Below are positions 5,442 through 14,108 of a stretch of DNA of 64,000 nucleotides, in pieces. The notes beneath the pieces were generated by a model. The model was not told the DNA's origin. It was given only the letters and a program-made list of their open reading frames with translations, and made no database searches. Positions within the stretch are counted from its first letter, which is position 1; each line of letters opens with the position of its first letter. The translations under genes and the position numbers were made by a program. The stretch lies in the IMG/VR virus record IMGVR_UViG_3300023243_000009, positions 62,001-126,000 of that record, one strand, 5' to 3'. Source of the DNA: a virus.

Positions 5442-5557
5442 TATTTGTAATCTTGAAGTTGAATTTCTGAATATTTAATTGCCTGAGCCTCAGTGAGACC
5501 TAGGTTCATTCCAATTCCAAACCAGTATTCTAAAATTTCTTGTTGATTTAATAACAT
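5441..5557 (-). CDS. Small hypothetical protein (38 aa)
   Basis: ATG at 5557, TAA at 5441 overlapping the SWIM gene start. Begins MLLNQQEILEYWFGIGMNLG; probably one or two helices. A promoter-like motif ends about 33 nt upstream. Function unknown. Confidence 0.5.
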   Translation of the reverse strand: MLLNQQEILEYWFGIGMNLGLTEAQAIKYSEIQLQDYK

Positions 5558-5589
5558 AACCTTTATTGTTTTAATTGATTAACATGCCG

Positions 5590-5600
5590 GAATATACGAA
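5590..5600 (-). promoter_or_regulatory. Promoter-like motif CTTCGTATATTC
   Basis: One of about 17 copies of the minus-strand element TTTCRTATATT placed 5-35 nt before genes in this window. Here it precedes the ATG at 5557. Promoter role inferred from recurrence and position. Confidence 0.5.
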
Positions 5601-5631
5601 GTAAAATTTACATATACAAGCCTTTCATTAT

Positions 5632-6144
5632 TTATTTTTTAAAAATTAATTCTCCTTTTCTTCTTGATATAGTCTGATATCCAGGTATTGTTTTCAGTTG
5701 ATGGAGAATGTATGCTTTATATAAATTAGATTTTTGAATTTTTTCTCCTTGTTTTTCTGTAGCTTCTATATAAAGTACATTAGGATCCTCAGATAATATA
5801 AAATCTTTTATAACGGAGATTACAGTTGATAAAATAGTTAATAAAGTTTTTATATCACTTTGAGCAAATTGGACCTCATCTCCACTTACATCATAACCCA
5901 CATTGTAAGTTTTATCCAAGTCTTGAAGATACCTTGGTAAATAGAATTGTTTTGATATTAAATCCGGATCAAAATTATCAAATTCTACTACAACTCTCTC
6001 ATTAAATCCCCCAATATTTACTGTAAATCCATACTTAGTAGGGCTTACCTGTTTCCAATCTAAGGGTGGAATATTTGATTCCCCTATTTCTTTAATTAGA
6101 ATTTCATTTAAAAGAGGAACCATTAAAGTTGACATTTTACTCAT
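5632..6144 (-). CDS. Hypothetical protein (170 aa)
   Basis: ATG at 6144 (MSKMSTLMVPLLNEILIKEI). The middle is beta-rich (YGFTVNIGGFNERVVVEFDN) and the C-terminal third reads LYIEATEKQGEKIQKSNLYK, a pattern that loosely recalls GNAT-type folds, but I cannot see a convincing acetyl-CoA site. A promoter-like motif lies at 6178-6188. Function unknown. Confidence 0.65.
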   Translation of the reverse strand: MSKMSTLMVPLLNEILIKEIGESNIPPLDWKQVSPTKYGFTVNIGGFNERVVVEFDNFDPDLISKQFYLPRYLQDLDKTYNVGYDVSGDEVQFAQSDIKTLLTILSTVISVIKDFILSEDPNVLYIEATEKQGEKIQKSNLYKAYILHQLKTIPGYQTISRRKGELIFKK

Positions 6145-6177
6145 AACATATACAGTTTTAGTTGATTAATGTACAGG

Positions 6178-6188
6178 AATATATGAAA
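6178..6188 (-). promoter_or_regulatory. Promoter-like motif TTTCATATATTC
   Basis: The T-variant of the recurrent motif, 34 nt upstream of the ATG at 6144 and just downstream (in transcription order) of the terminator at 6208-6234. Confidence 0.5.
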
Positions 6189-6207
6189 CACATCCCATGT
6201 AAAAAAT

Positions 6208-6234
6208 AACCCCATATCTTTAGAATATGGGGTT
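6208..6234 (-). terminator. Intrinsic terminator
   Basis: Stem AACCCCATAT / ATATGGGGTT with a 7-nt loop, followed on the minus strand by ATTTTTT. It overlaps the last codons of the gene at 6220. Confidence 0.7.
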
Positions 6235-6387
6235 TAAGAAATGCAAATCAAGAGATAGGGCGTAACAAAACACACCTAGTTTGTTGTGTTTATGAAGGTA
6301 AATAAGATCACTATCATTCATCTGTTTTAAGAGACTTTGAATAACCCTTTCTTCTTTATCTTCCTTGACCATTATAGCCTTTTTCAT
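6220..6387 (-). CDS. Small hypothetical protein (55 aa)
   Basis: I choose the ATG at 6387 (MKKAIMVKEDKEERVIQSLL) rather than the longer frame from 6450, because the longer start lies deep inside the basic gene at 6356-6490, which overlaps in another frame. Helical, charged, ends LHFLNPIF. The stop codon lies within the terminator stem. Confidence 0.45.
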   Translation of the reverse strand: MKKAIMVKEDKEERVIQSLLKQMNDSDLIYLHKHNKLGVFCYALSLDLHFLNPIF

Positions 6388-6490
6388 AATTTTTACTTTT
6401 TTTTGTTTTTGAAGTTTTGCTTTTTGAATGAACTCCTTTTCTTTTAACACTACCCTTAGGTGTAACAGTATTTACAATAGTTTTTGCCAT
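6356..6490 (-). CDS. Small basic protein (44 aa)
   Basis: ATG at 6490, TAA at 6356 (MAKTIVNTVTPKGSVKRKGV). About one third Lys/Arg with many Ser and Thr, no hydrophobic core, ending NYEKGYNGQGR. Very small Lys-rich proteins of this type recur in Bacteroidota phages as far as I recall; nucleic-acid binding is a guess from charge. It overlaps the start of the downstream gene in a different frame. Confidence 0.55.
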   Translation of the reverse strand: MAKTIVNTVTPKGSVKRKGVHSKSKTSKTKKSKNYEKGYNGQGR

Positions 6491-6527
6491 ATTTTTTTTT
6501 GTAATAAATATGGGTTAAAACCAATCT

Positions 6528-6836
6528 CTACCCTTTATTTTTAAAGATGGTGATAATATTTTGAATTTTAGTACATCTTTCATAATCCTCGTAGTTCTCC
6601 ATTATCTTTAGATTTTGCATTAATGTCTCAGGTATATCTTGGGGGTCAACACATATATCAAAATTCATCTTCGAATCCTTAGTATGAATGGATAATATAG
6701 GGATAGTTTTTTTCCTATTTCTATAATGCAATAAAACCTCATCCACAATTAAATTATGGAGGTTTTTATCATTTTCCATAAATAACATTTCCATTTCCTT
6801 TTCAGTTTCAATCTTCCACTTATGTTTAAATTTCAT
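6528..6836 (-). CDS. Hypothetical protein (102 aa)
   Basis: ATG at 6836 (MKFKHKWKIETEKEMEMLFM). Contains a beta-like stretch ILSIHTKDSKMNFDICVDPQ and a helical C-terminus. No domain recognised. It follows the 51-aa gene at 6838-6993 almost without gap. Confidence 0.6.
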   Translation of the reverse strand: MKFKHKWKIETEKEMEMLFMENDKNLHNLIVDEVLLHYRNRKKTIPILSIHTKDSKMNFDICVDPQDIPETLMQNLKIMENYEDYERCTKIQNIITIFKNKG

Positions 6837-6837
6837 A

Positions 6838-6993
6838 TTAAAAATTTTTTAAAAAATTATCATTAATTTTCTTACCCCGTAATATATGAAATTTATCCTG
6901 GATATCCAACAATTTACTGGCAAGTTTTTTTAAAGTTTTGGATTTTTGTTTATCGTAGTCTTTAATTATTTTATTGTGGTTTTTATTCTTCAT
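6838..6993 (-). CDS. Small basic helical protein (51 aa)
   Basis: ATG at 6993 overlaps the stop of the HNH-like gene (TAATG); TAA at 6838. Sequence begins MKNKNHNKIIKDYDKQKSKT and is strongly basic and helical. Coupled translation with the upstream gene is likely. Function unknown. Confidence 0.5.
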   Translation of the reverse strand: MKNKNHNKIIKDYDKQKSKTLKKLASKLLDIQDKFHILRGKKINDNFLKNF

Positions 6994-7634
6994 TACATTC
7001 GACTAATATATTGGTTAGTACTATCTTCGTCATCATCCCCCAATCCTAATTCCTTTAAACGTTGTAAGTGATATTCATCCATTTCAAAATTAACAGCGTC
7101 TGTAGTATTATTTAAAGGTGTGTGGGATTCTATTTGTTTTTCATCAATAGCGTTAAAAACATCCCCAACATATAAAAAGTAATGGTTATAACATAGTAAT
7201 TCAATATTATTCTGGTTATAGTTATTCCCGTTTTTATCTTTAAAGTGTAATAAAAGTGGAACTCTATAATCTAATACTCTACGTTCACTGAATTTGCATA
7301 TTGAACATTCTTCTTCCAGATATCCTTCTTCAATTAAACGATATTTGATTTTAGAGGGATTAAAATGTGAAGGAGATATCTTACCTTCTATTATATCTAA
7401 TAACGCAGGATCTTTCTTACCATTATTTAAAAACTTAGGTATGCCTTTTCCACTTTGGTTTTTATGTTGGTCAAATAGATTTTCATAACCCTCCTTAGTA
7501 GCTTCATAATTTTTAGCATGTCTTTTATAATGTTGATATGAAACATGAAGGTAGCGGGCGCTAGCCATATTAGATTTTGTTTTAGCCATTGCTGCTAAAA
7601 TTTGAGTCTTACTTAAAGGTTTGGGTTGTGGCAT
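6993..7634 (-). CDS. HNH-like protein with N-terminal helix-turn-helix
   Basis: 213 aa. Residues of about 5-40 (KTQILAAMAKTKSNMASARY) look like a helix-turn-helix of the type found before phage HNH domains. A zinc-like pair ECSICKF is followed by LLLHFKDKNGNNYNQNNIEL and LLCYNHYF, an H..N..H layout matching an HNH core. The C-terminal 50 residues are acidic. It may be a free-standing homing or packaging-type nuclease, but no intron or intein is attached to it. Confidence 0.55.
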   Translation of the reverse strand: MPQPKPLSKTQILAAMAKTKSNMASARYLHVSYQHYKRHAKNYEATKEGYENLFDQHKNQSGKGIPKFLNNGKKDPALLDIIEGKISPSHFNPSKIKYRLIEEGYLEEECSICKFSERRVLDYRVPLLLHFKDKNGNNYNQNNIELLCYNHYFLYVGDVFNAIDEKQIESHTPLNNTTDAVNFEMDEYHLQRLKELGLGDDDEDSTNQYISRM

Positions 7635-7636
7635 AT

Positions 7637-7879
7637 TTATTCTTCCTCTTCAATCCCAAATGTAATTTCATATCTCCCTTCGGGGTTAAAGTGGGTTTGG
7701 TATGTTTCTTCTTCCATTATTTCTGTTTCAACCCATGTATCTTCACCTGACCCCTTCATTATAGAAACTCCACGTTTAGTATTTACAGTTGAACAATTTA
7801 CACAAAAGTTATACCCATATTTAGTTAATCTAAGTTCGGGCATATCTCCTTTACATTTTATACATTTTATTTGTTTCAT
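7637..7879 (-). CDS. Zinc-ribbon protein (80 aa)
   Basis: ATG at 7879. The first 30 residues hold two CxxC knuckles (KCIKCKGDM and NFCVNCS), spaced as in a zinc ribbon; the rest is acidic, ending FGIEEEE. Possibly a small transcription or DNA-binding factor (inference). The next gene begins 3 bp downstream. Confidence 0.6.
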   Translation of the reverse strand: MKQIKCIKCKGDMPELRLTKYGYNFCVNCSTVNTKRGVSIMKGSGEDTWVETEIMEEETYQTHFNPEGRYEITFGIEEEE

Positions 7880-7921
7880 ATTTGTTTTAGAGTTTTTAAT
7901 AAATATAAAAAATAGGTTTTT

Positions 7922-8854
7922 TTAGGTTAGTTTTTTTACAATATTAATAAAATGTTTTGCTATTGTTAAATAGTTGTAGGTATTTAAAACATATTGCTGG
8001 CTTTGGGATAAATATTTTTCTTTATCAGTATTGATTAGCAAATCTAAGGATTTATTAAAGGAATTTATATTAGAAAATAAATAATCGGATAGATCCACAG
8101 TATTTAAAATATCCCTATATGAGGGGGTATTACTAGCTATACAAGGAATTCCTAGGGTAATAGCTAATGTTAATTTATTGGGGGATTTAATAAAGGTGTT
8201 GATATTATAATCTAAAGGAGAATGGGACAAAATACACCCATCAAATTTTTTAATATCCCCCATAAATGTAGAGGAATTAAAAGGGATGATTGGGAAGTTA
8301 GTGTTTAGTTTGGGGTCTGTAATTAAAGTGAATGACATCAACCCCTTATCAACATATGTTTTTATAATATGTTCATATCTCTGTATGCTTTTATAATAAG
8401 ATTCAGGATAACCAAACCAACATATTTGGGGAGTATTATTTTTCTGTAAGGGGGTATGGGATGAAATTAAGGCATAATCAATAGAGTCATTTAAAACTTC
8501 AACGGGGGTGTCTATTACAGATTCTATAAATAACTTATGCATTAGAGTAGGACACAAAATACAATCTGCAATTTTAGACCAATTTTGTAGTAAAAGATCT
8601 CCCCCAGGGTATACATCATTAAAAATTGTGATGATTTTAACCCCTTTAGATTTACAATCGGTTAGAAAGGAATTTAGTTCTAGAGAAGTAGGATCAAACC
8701 CCCCATTGGAAAATATAACATCCGGGTACGATGTTAAATCTTCTACAAATACACATTCAAAATCTAATTGGGAACTTGCTTTTACTATACTTGAAAATGT
8801 AATTCTATAAACTGCCTCATTTATATCCTTATTACATAAAATTCCTATTACCAT
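7922..8854 (-). CDS. Glycosyltransferase, GT4-like
   Basis: 310 aa. A Rossmann-like N-terminus (MVIGILCNKDINEAVYRITF) and a second half reading PQICWFGYPESYYKSIQRYE then KSPNKLTLAITLGIPCIASN, which matches the nucleotide-sugar-binding lobe of GT-B enzymes (…K..L.A...GIP.I.S). Donor and acceptor unknown. It stands with three other glycosyltransferase genes at 9066-12873, a cluster that could decorate the virion, modify DNA bases or alter host glycans. Confidence 0.65.
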   Translation of the reverse strand: MVIGILCNKDINEAVYRITFSSIVKASSQLDFECVFVEDLTSYPDVIFSNGGFDPTSLELNSFLTDCKSKGVKIITIFNDVYPGGDLLLQNWSKIADCILCPTLMHKLFIESVIDTPVEVLNDSIDYALISSHTPLQKNNTPQICWFGYPESYYKSIQRYEHIIKTYVDKGLMSFTLITDPKLNTNFPIIPFNSSTFMGDIKKFDGCILSHSPLDYNINTFIKSPNKLTLAITLGIPCIASNTPSYRDILNTVDLSDYLFSNINSFNKSLDLLINTDKEKYLSQSQQYVLNTYNYLTIAKHFINIVKKLT

Positions 8855-8858
8855 GTTT

Positions 8859-9041
8859 TTATTTTTTTACCCATAACATTATATCATCATATCTCCCTTT
8901 AATCCCTCTTAAATCTATTATCTCAGAATCAAAATTTTTGGAGACTTCTTCCTTTAAGATATAGGCATTTTCAATATAGCTATGAAGGGTATTCTTATCA
9001 GTATTGTAATTTTTTAAATTATATTGATCTAATAAAGTCAT
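8859..9041 (-). CDS. Hypothetical protein in glycosyltransferase cluster (60 aa)
   Basis: ATG at 9041 (MTLLDQYNLKNYNTDKNTLH), ends GRYDDIMLWVKK. Helical; no recognised domain. It lies 4 bp from the next gene and 24 bp from the previous one, so it belongs to the glycosyltransferase operon. It could be a remnant of a larger sugar-related gene. Confidence 0.5.
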   Translation of the reverse strand: MTLLDQYNLKNYNTDKNTLHSYIENAYILKEEVSKNFDSEIIDLRGIKGRYDDIMLWVKK

Positions 9042-9065
9042 TTGTTTATTGTTATTAATTTATTG

Positions 9066-9707
9066 TTATACTTTGTATTTTTGCCTACCTTTAGATTCAA
9101 TTCTGTCATATAAATCATTTTGTTGAATTTGACGGTTTAAATCCTTAAGGTGTAATATACAATACAATTCTTCCTTTGGGAGGGTTGAATATGATTTAAA
9201 TCCTACAATTCTACTATGGAGTAATCCTTCCCATTTAATGTTTGAGAGGTTTTTATATAACCTCATCTGATAATCTGGGAAGTTTACCCACCCCCTTTCG
9301 TTTATATTCCAACCCCATTTAGTTATATACTCTGAGGTTAAATCTGAGACGGTATTTATTCTAGGACAGTAAAACAATTCAATATCTGGGTTGGTAGTTA
9401 ATAGTTGAGGGAGGAATTCTATAAATTCCTTGCTTACTATTTCATCCGCATCTAATTGAAAAATATAATCCCCACTACATTCACTATTAAGATAATTTTT
9501 CTGGGTATGGTCCCCATCAAATTTTCTATAATTTAAATGGATTTCATTTTTATATTTTAGGAGTAATTCCACAGTTAATTCTTCTTCAGAAAAATCGTCT
9601 ACCACCACAATTTCATCTTGTTTCCTTTTATTTTTTATAAGAAAGGGAAGGAGTTTTTCGATATATTTTCCTTCATTATGTGTAAGTATTGCATAACTTA
9701 TTTTCAT
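9066..9707 (-). CDS. Glycosyltransferase family 2
   Basis: 213 aa. Opens MKISYAILTHNEGKYIEKLL, then EIVVVDDFSEE and YIFQLDADEIVSKEF, the GT-A fold markers of family 2 (AILTHNE, VVVDD, LDADE as the DXD-type metal site). Shorter than most family members, ending after the acceptor-side lobe, but the catalytic part is complete. Product unknown. Confidence 0.8.
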   Translation of the reverse strand: MKISYAILTHNEGKYIEKLLPFLIKNKRKQDEIVVVDDFSEEELTVELLLKYKNEIHLNYRKFDGDHTQKNYLNSECSGDYIFQLDADEIVSKEFIEFLPQLLTTNPDIELFYCPRINTVSDLTSEYITKWGWNINERGWVNFPDYQMRLYKNLSNIKWEGLLHSRIVGFKSYSTLPKEELYCILHLKDLNRQIQQNDLYDRIESKGRQKYKV

Positions 9708-9712
9708 ATTAT

Positions 9713-10156
9713 TTATTCTGGTATTACCCTGATATATGAAAGTGCTTCTATGAAATCACGTTCTTCGAAATGTCTTATTGTAGACATATCTGCTCTATAT
9801 TTTTTACCTTTGTATTTATCTTTCTCCTCCTCCGATACTAGAATTGCCTTAGCAGCACCCCACATCCAATTATCTCTTCCGGTTCCATCTGCAAATATTA
9901 TACCTTTATCTTCTACATTAATAGTAGAAGGCATCCAAACCTTACCTGTTTCTTCTTCTTCATCAAGCAATGCTTTATAAAGTTCAGGTAAAACTTCCAT
10001 CTGTTCTTTAAAAAATTCACTTCCTTGTTTCATTAAAGAATTAGAAATAAAACCACACCCATAACACATCTCTAAAGTAATGTCTTTAGTTACTTCTTGA
10101 GTATAACATGCATCGGAACTGCATCTTGAGCACTCTTTTAATTCGTCAAAATTCAT
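9713..10156 (-). CDS. Hypothetical zinc-knuckle protein (147 aa)
   Basis: ATG at 10156. Cys pairs ECSRCSSDAC and MCYGCGF suggest a zinc ribbon at residues of about 8-35. The rest (MPSTINVEDKGIIFADGTGR) is beta-rich with no domain I recognise. It lies between glycosyltransferase genes with gaps of 5-6 bp, so is co-transcribed with them. Confidence 0.6.
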   Translation of the reverse strand: MNFDELKECSRCSSDACYTQEVTKDITLEMCYGCGFISNSLMKQGSEFFKEQMEVLPELYKALLDEEEETGKVWMPSTINVEDKGIIFADGTGRDNWMWGAAKAILVSEEEKDKYKGKKYRADMSTIRHFEERDFIEALSYIRVIPE

Positions 10157-10162
10157 ATTATT

Positions 10163-11434
10163 TTATTTTTTTAATTTGGGTAATATTAATTCTACTTGTT
10201 TTGGAAATTCAGGAATATTTTTATCAAAAATACTCTCAACTAATTCTTTCATTTTCTCGTAACTAAAATTATTACGTACGTGGGACCCTTGACGCATTCC
10301 CATAGTTTTGTATTTTTGGTAATTATTAAAAACATCCTTTAACGATGTACCAATATGACCACTGTCAGGTTTAAACCATTTTGCTTCTTTAATTAACCAA
10401 TCATTAGCGGCGCTATCATGGACATTCTCCAAAACTCCAGGAATTAAATATGTAAAACTTGGATGTAAAAAATCTAATTGACCTGAAAATGCTGAGGCTA
10501 TTATAGGTTTGTTTGATAACCCGAATTCTAATAGTGGTCGTCCAAATCCTTCACCTTTAGTAAAACTTACCATAGATTTTACCTTAGGGTGGTTATATAA
10601 TTCATTCATTTCACTGTCATTAAACTCCCCATTCAAAACATAGATATTAGGTAAAGTATGGGATTTAACCGTTTTTCTTATTTGTTTTATACGTTTTAAA
10701 ATTTCATCTCGGCTTATATAAGAAGCAACTCCTACAGAAGTTTTTAATATTAAAGCGGGGGTGTTTTTTTTATTTTTAAATGTTTCATAAAAGGATTTTA
10801 CTAATACCGAAACATTTTTTCTATCATGCCCAAAACTACCTTGCATCCAATGTCCTACAAACAAATAACAAAACTTTTCAGGGATTGTATCTAAATTGAT
10901 ATTAGTGACTTCTGTAGGTTTTAAAGTTTTATAGATGTCTAGATTTGCACCTTCAAATACTACTTCAACATGTTTATTTAATTTGATTTCTCCTAATGTT
11001 CGGTTTGATTTTTGGTCTTTTTTAGCATACGATACCTCTTGTAATATCTTTTTAGAAAAATTAGAAGATACCAAATTCATATCCATTTTATTCATCCCTT
11101 CTATCCACTCATGCTTACATATGGTAGCTTCTATACCTGCGGTGCAACCTATATTATATTTTCCTATAGGTTGGAATTCATTTGGAATTGTGATTTGCAT
11201 CCAAATTTCGGGTTGTGACACCAATTGATTTTCAGGGAGTAAGTGTTGAAGTAAAAATTGCCATTCTTTATGGTCATCACAAAACCCCCAAGAAGTAGAA
11301 CCCCACCTTTGAGCCATTAATTTAACATCATATTTATCTGTTTCTATAATGGCTTTTATTATGTCTCGTGATCGGGCACCATACCCACTATAGGTATCCA
11401 TCGGTGAGGAAATTACAAATGTTGGTTTACTCAT
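10163..11434 (-). CDS. Glycosyltransferase, GT4 (GT-B fold)
   Basis: 423 aa. Starts PTFVISSPMDTYSGYGARSR, a substrate-binding loop, followed by a C-terminal lobe with VGHWMQGSFGHDRKNVSVLV and SFTKGEGFGRPLLEFGLSNK (the E..G...E nucleotide-sugar site of family 4). The ATG overlaps the stop of the upstream gene by one base. Sugar and acceptor unknown. Confidence 0.75.
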   Translation of the reverse strand: MSKPTFVISSPMDTYSGYGARSRDIIKAIIETDKYDVKLMAQRWGSTSWGFCDDHKEWQFLLQHLLPENQLVSQPEIWMQITIPNEFQPIGKYNIGCTAGIEATICKHEWIEGMNKMDMNLVSSNFSKKILQEVSYAKKDQKSNRTLGEIKLNKHVEVVFEGANLDIYKTLKPTEVTNINLDTIPEKFCYLFVGHWMQGSFGHDRKNVSVLVKSFYETFKNKKNTPALILKTSVGVASYISRDEILKRIKQIRKTVKSHTLPNIYVLNGEFNDSEMNELYNHPKVKSMVSFTKGEGFGRPLLEFGLSNKPIIASAFSGQLDFLHPSFTYLIPGVLENVHDSAANDWLIKEAKWFKPDSGHIGTSLKDVFNNYQKYKTMGMRQGSHVRNNFSYEKMKELVESIFDKNIPEFPKQVELILPKLKK

Positions 11435-12873
11435 TAGTATATTATATTATGTTTTAAAAATTTACCTTTATAATCGTTGGCATTTATTATTTCATATTTT
11501 TCTCTGGGTTCCCATGTTGAAAATAATTCATCAAACGCCCCCATAACTCTATTAGCCTGATGCTTAGAATTAAAACCTGCTTCTTCACTTAAAGCCCATT
11601 CTCTGCCTTTTAATCCTCTTGCTTTACGTTCTTCAGGATCTAAATCATATATTGCTTTAATTTGTTTAGAAGCGTCTTCCCATTCACATCTATCGTCAAA
11701 AATATAAGGTGTTTGAGATGAACCTTGGATAGATCTAGATGTTGGGTAAACGGGAAATGCCCATTCTCCATGTTCTTTATAAGTTCCTCTATGGTTAGAT
11801 GGGATTTCAGGTGAAGGGGTAAACCATTCCCCGTTTGAATCTACAAATCTCATTTGATCTTGCATACCTCCTGTAACATTAGCTATTATGGGGGTTCCAG
11901 ATAACATAGCTTCAGTTAAAGTTAAACCCCAACCCTCATTAGAAGTAAGTAATATCTGTACGTCTGCTATATTATATAAATAATTTAGTTGTGTTTGGTG
12001 GTATTTTTGAGTAGAAAATACAATTGTATCTTCATATTCTTCATCAAAAAAATATTCTTTAACCACTTCTAAATCTGTCCCGTGGTCTGATGTCAATTCA
12101 GTATGTAGTACCATTCTACATTTTAAAGCCTCTTCCTTAGGTAAACTATCTAAAAAATGTCTAAAGGCTAACATTGCATCCGGGATTTGTTTTCTTCTAA
12201 TATTTCTTGAGTTGAAAAACAGTACAAATTTGGGATCAAACCCACCAAATAATATCTTTTTAAATTGAACAAAACCCTGGTCTGTTTTAGATACAGGTTT
12301 GTATACATCCTCATTTAGACCATGGGGTATGTATTTAAAAATTTTATTTTTACCCTTATCACCTAAAACAATTTTATTAATGTTTACAGTTTGTTTTGAT
12401 ATTCCCATTAATAAATCACAAGCCTCATAGTAAGGTTGGTTGTACATTGGAGCAGGATAATCGTCCCAAATGTTTAGATAGGTAATAGGAATTTTACGAC
12501 GTATTTCATGTTCCATATTGAAAATCCAAGTAAAATATCTAGGATCTGTAATTAACATGATGGCATCAGGTTTTTCTGATGCTATTATTTGTCGTAATGT
12601 ATCGGGGTTGCCATATCCATCTTGTGGGTATAAAAATAGAGAAGAATCATCAATCTCCATTAAAGTATTAGTACTTTGACTTAAGTCTAATTTTTTCCCT
12701 TTTTCAGGATGATTAATGGCTCCTGCCATTTGCACCCAATTAAAGTGGTGTGATGTATGAGTTACAATTTCTTTGGCAATAGTTGCAACACCAGAATGTA
12801 CTCTAAGGTCATCACATAAGAGGAGTATTTTTTTCCTTTCTTTTTGTGGAAGATGTTTAAAACTTTTATTCAT
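11434..12873 (-). CDS. Glycosyltransferase, GT4 (GT-B fold)
   Basis: 479 aa. N-terminal lobe KKILLLCDDLRVHSGVATIA and C-terminal lobe with LFFNSRNIRRKQIPDAMLAF and TSNEGWGLTLTEAMLSGTPI, the family-4 E(x7)E motif. It overlaps the next gene by one base. With 10163-11434 it probably builds one glycan; the target is not visible in the sequence. Confidence 0.8.
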   Translation of the reverse strand: MNKSFKHLPQKERKKILLLCDDLRVHSGVATIAKEIVTHTSHHFNWVQMAGAINHPEKGKKLDLSQSTNTLMEIDDSSLFLYPQDGYGNPDTLRQIIASEKPDAIMLITDPRYFTWIFNMEHEIRRKIPITYLNIWDDYPAPMYNQPYYEACDLLMGISKQTVNINKIVLGDKGKNKIFKYIPHGLNEDVYKPVSKTDQGFVQFKKILFGGFDPKFVLFFNSRNIRRKQIPDAMLAFRHFLDSLPKEEALKCRMVLHTELTSDHGTDLEVVKEYFFDEEYEDTIVFSTQKYHQTQLNYLYNIADVQILLTSNEGWGLTLTEAMLSGTPIIANVTGGMQDQMRFVDSNGEWFTPSPEIPSNHRGTYKEHGEWAFPVYPTSRSIQGSSQTPYIFDDRCEWEDASKQIKAIYDLDPEERKARGLKGREWALSEEAGFNSKHQANRVMGAFDELFSTWEPREKYEIINANDYKGKFLKHNIIY

Positions 12874-12903
12874 ATAATAACTTTTTATTAATATAATAAA
12901 TTT

Positions 12904-13083
12904 CTATTCCGAGGCCAAATTATGGTTTGTTATTTTTCTCCTAAATTCCTCATCTTTCATATAAAGTTCAATAGCACGTTCAGATAGTTTTTGAAATGAG
13001 AATTTCCTTTTGATACACTCAATTTTAAATTCTTCCCATAGATTCCCATCTATTTTTACACTTGTTAATTTTTGATTACTCAT
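12904..13083 (-). CDS. Small RHH-like protein (59 aa)
   Basis: ATG at 13083, TAG at 12904 (MSNQKLTSVKIDGNLWEEFK). A short beta strand (LTSVKID) followed by two helices is the layout of a ribbon-helix-helix DNA-binding domain. Such proteins often repress their own operon. Moderate confidence because of the small size. Confidence 0.55.
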   Translation of the reverse strand: MSNQKLTSVKIDGNLWEEFKIECIKRKFSFQKLSERAIELYMKDEEFRRKITNHNLASE

Positions 13084-13131
13084 AGTTTGTATATTTGTAT
13101 GTTTGTATTGTTTAATATAAATATATATAAA

Positions 13132-14103
13132 TTATTCAAAACATATCCCTTCACCACAATTCTCCTTATCTAATTTAAATGGACAGAAACCACAATTCCA
13201 TTTGCTGGCGTTTTTAGGGTAGTCTATGTTTTTAATTTCCCCAGTTGAATTAAAACAGGTGGTTATGAAATGGTTTATAGCATTTTTAGCTTTATTTAAT
13301 TTAATTTTACCACTAGGGGGAACAAAAATTTGAACTCTGTATGATTGGTGTGGTGACATTAATTTCTCATCATCCCAATCCAATACTTTACGTTTAACTA
13401 TAAAAAATTCTATTTCTATGTTTTCTAACGGGATATTGTATTGTTCAGAGAAAAATTGCTTATATAAAAGTAATTGATATTGTTTATCTTCATTTTTTTT
13501 ATCTTGATCCCTCCACCCCCTAGTGCTTGTTTTAATGTCAATTATTTTAAAGGTGTTTGTAGGTTCATGGTATAACACAATATCTAAGTATCCGGTGTAT
13601 AGTACGTTATTATATCCCTTATTTGGTGCTATTACTAATGGGAGTTCACAACCCACTAAATAAGTACCTTTTTTTGTGAAATAAGAACTACGTTTTTTCT
13701 TAAACCAATTTAGAATACCTACCCCATCTTCAAAAAACTCCCTCATTTCAATTGCTGATGAGAAGTGTTCGTTTTTATTTGATTTATATTGTTTTTGGTA
13801 TTCTTCTATAAAGGTTTTTTGGAAAGTGTCTTCCATATCAATTTCCCTATCTGCGGCGGCAAATGATGTTTCGTACGCTACATTTAGATAATTTTGCATT
13901 ACTTCATGTATAGAGGTCCCAAAAACAGTATGTATTGAAGATGTGAATCGTTTAATTCTTTCTTTATACTGAAGTTTCCATCTGTGGGGGCAATTCCTAA
14001 AAATTGACATCTGAGAATGGGATACATTCTTTTGGTAAGCATAATTCACCAGTGAGGGTGGATTATTTCTTATTTCTTTTACTATTTTTGGGATCTTTTT
14101 CAT
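13132..14103 (-). CDS. PD-(D/E)XK nuclease, Cas4/RecB-like
   Basis: 323 aa. Early motif SQMSIFRNCPHRWKLQY, then TVFGTSIHEVMQNYL, then TGYLDIVLYHEP and FKIIDIKTSTRGW (the D...DxK catalytic set), and QYQLLLYK as motif III. The C-terminus holds three Cys (WNCGFCPFKLDKENCGEGIC has four in fact), which with the Cys in FRNCPHRW suggests a 4Fe-4S cluster as in Cas4/AddB. In T4-like phages a nuclease of this type would serve recombination or DNA-end processing (inference). Confidence 0.75.
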   Translation of the reverse strand: MKKIPKIVKEIRNNPPSLVNYAYQKNVSHSQMSIFRNCPHRWKLQYKERIKRFTSSIHTVFGTSIHEVMQNYLNVAYETSFAAADREIDMEDTFQKTFIEEYQKQYKSNKNEHFSSAIEMREFFEDGVGILNWFKKKRSSYFTKKGTYLVGCELPLVIAPNKGYNNVLYTGYLDIVLYHEPTNTFKIIDIKTSTRGWRDQDKKNEDKQYQLLLYKQFFSEQYNIPLENIEIEFFIVKRKVLDWDDEKLMSPHQSYRVQIFVPPSGKIKLNKAKNAINHFITTCFNSTGEIKNIDYPKNASKWNCGFCPFKLDKENCGEGICFE

Positions 14104-14108
14104 TCAAA

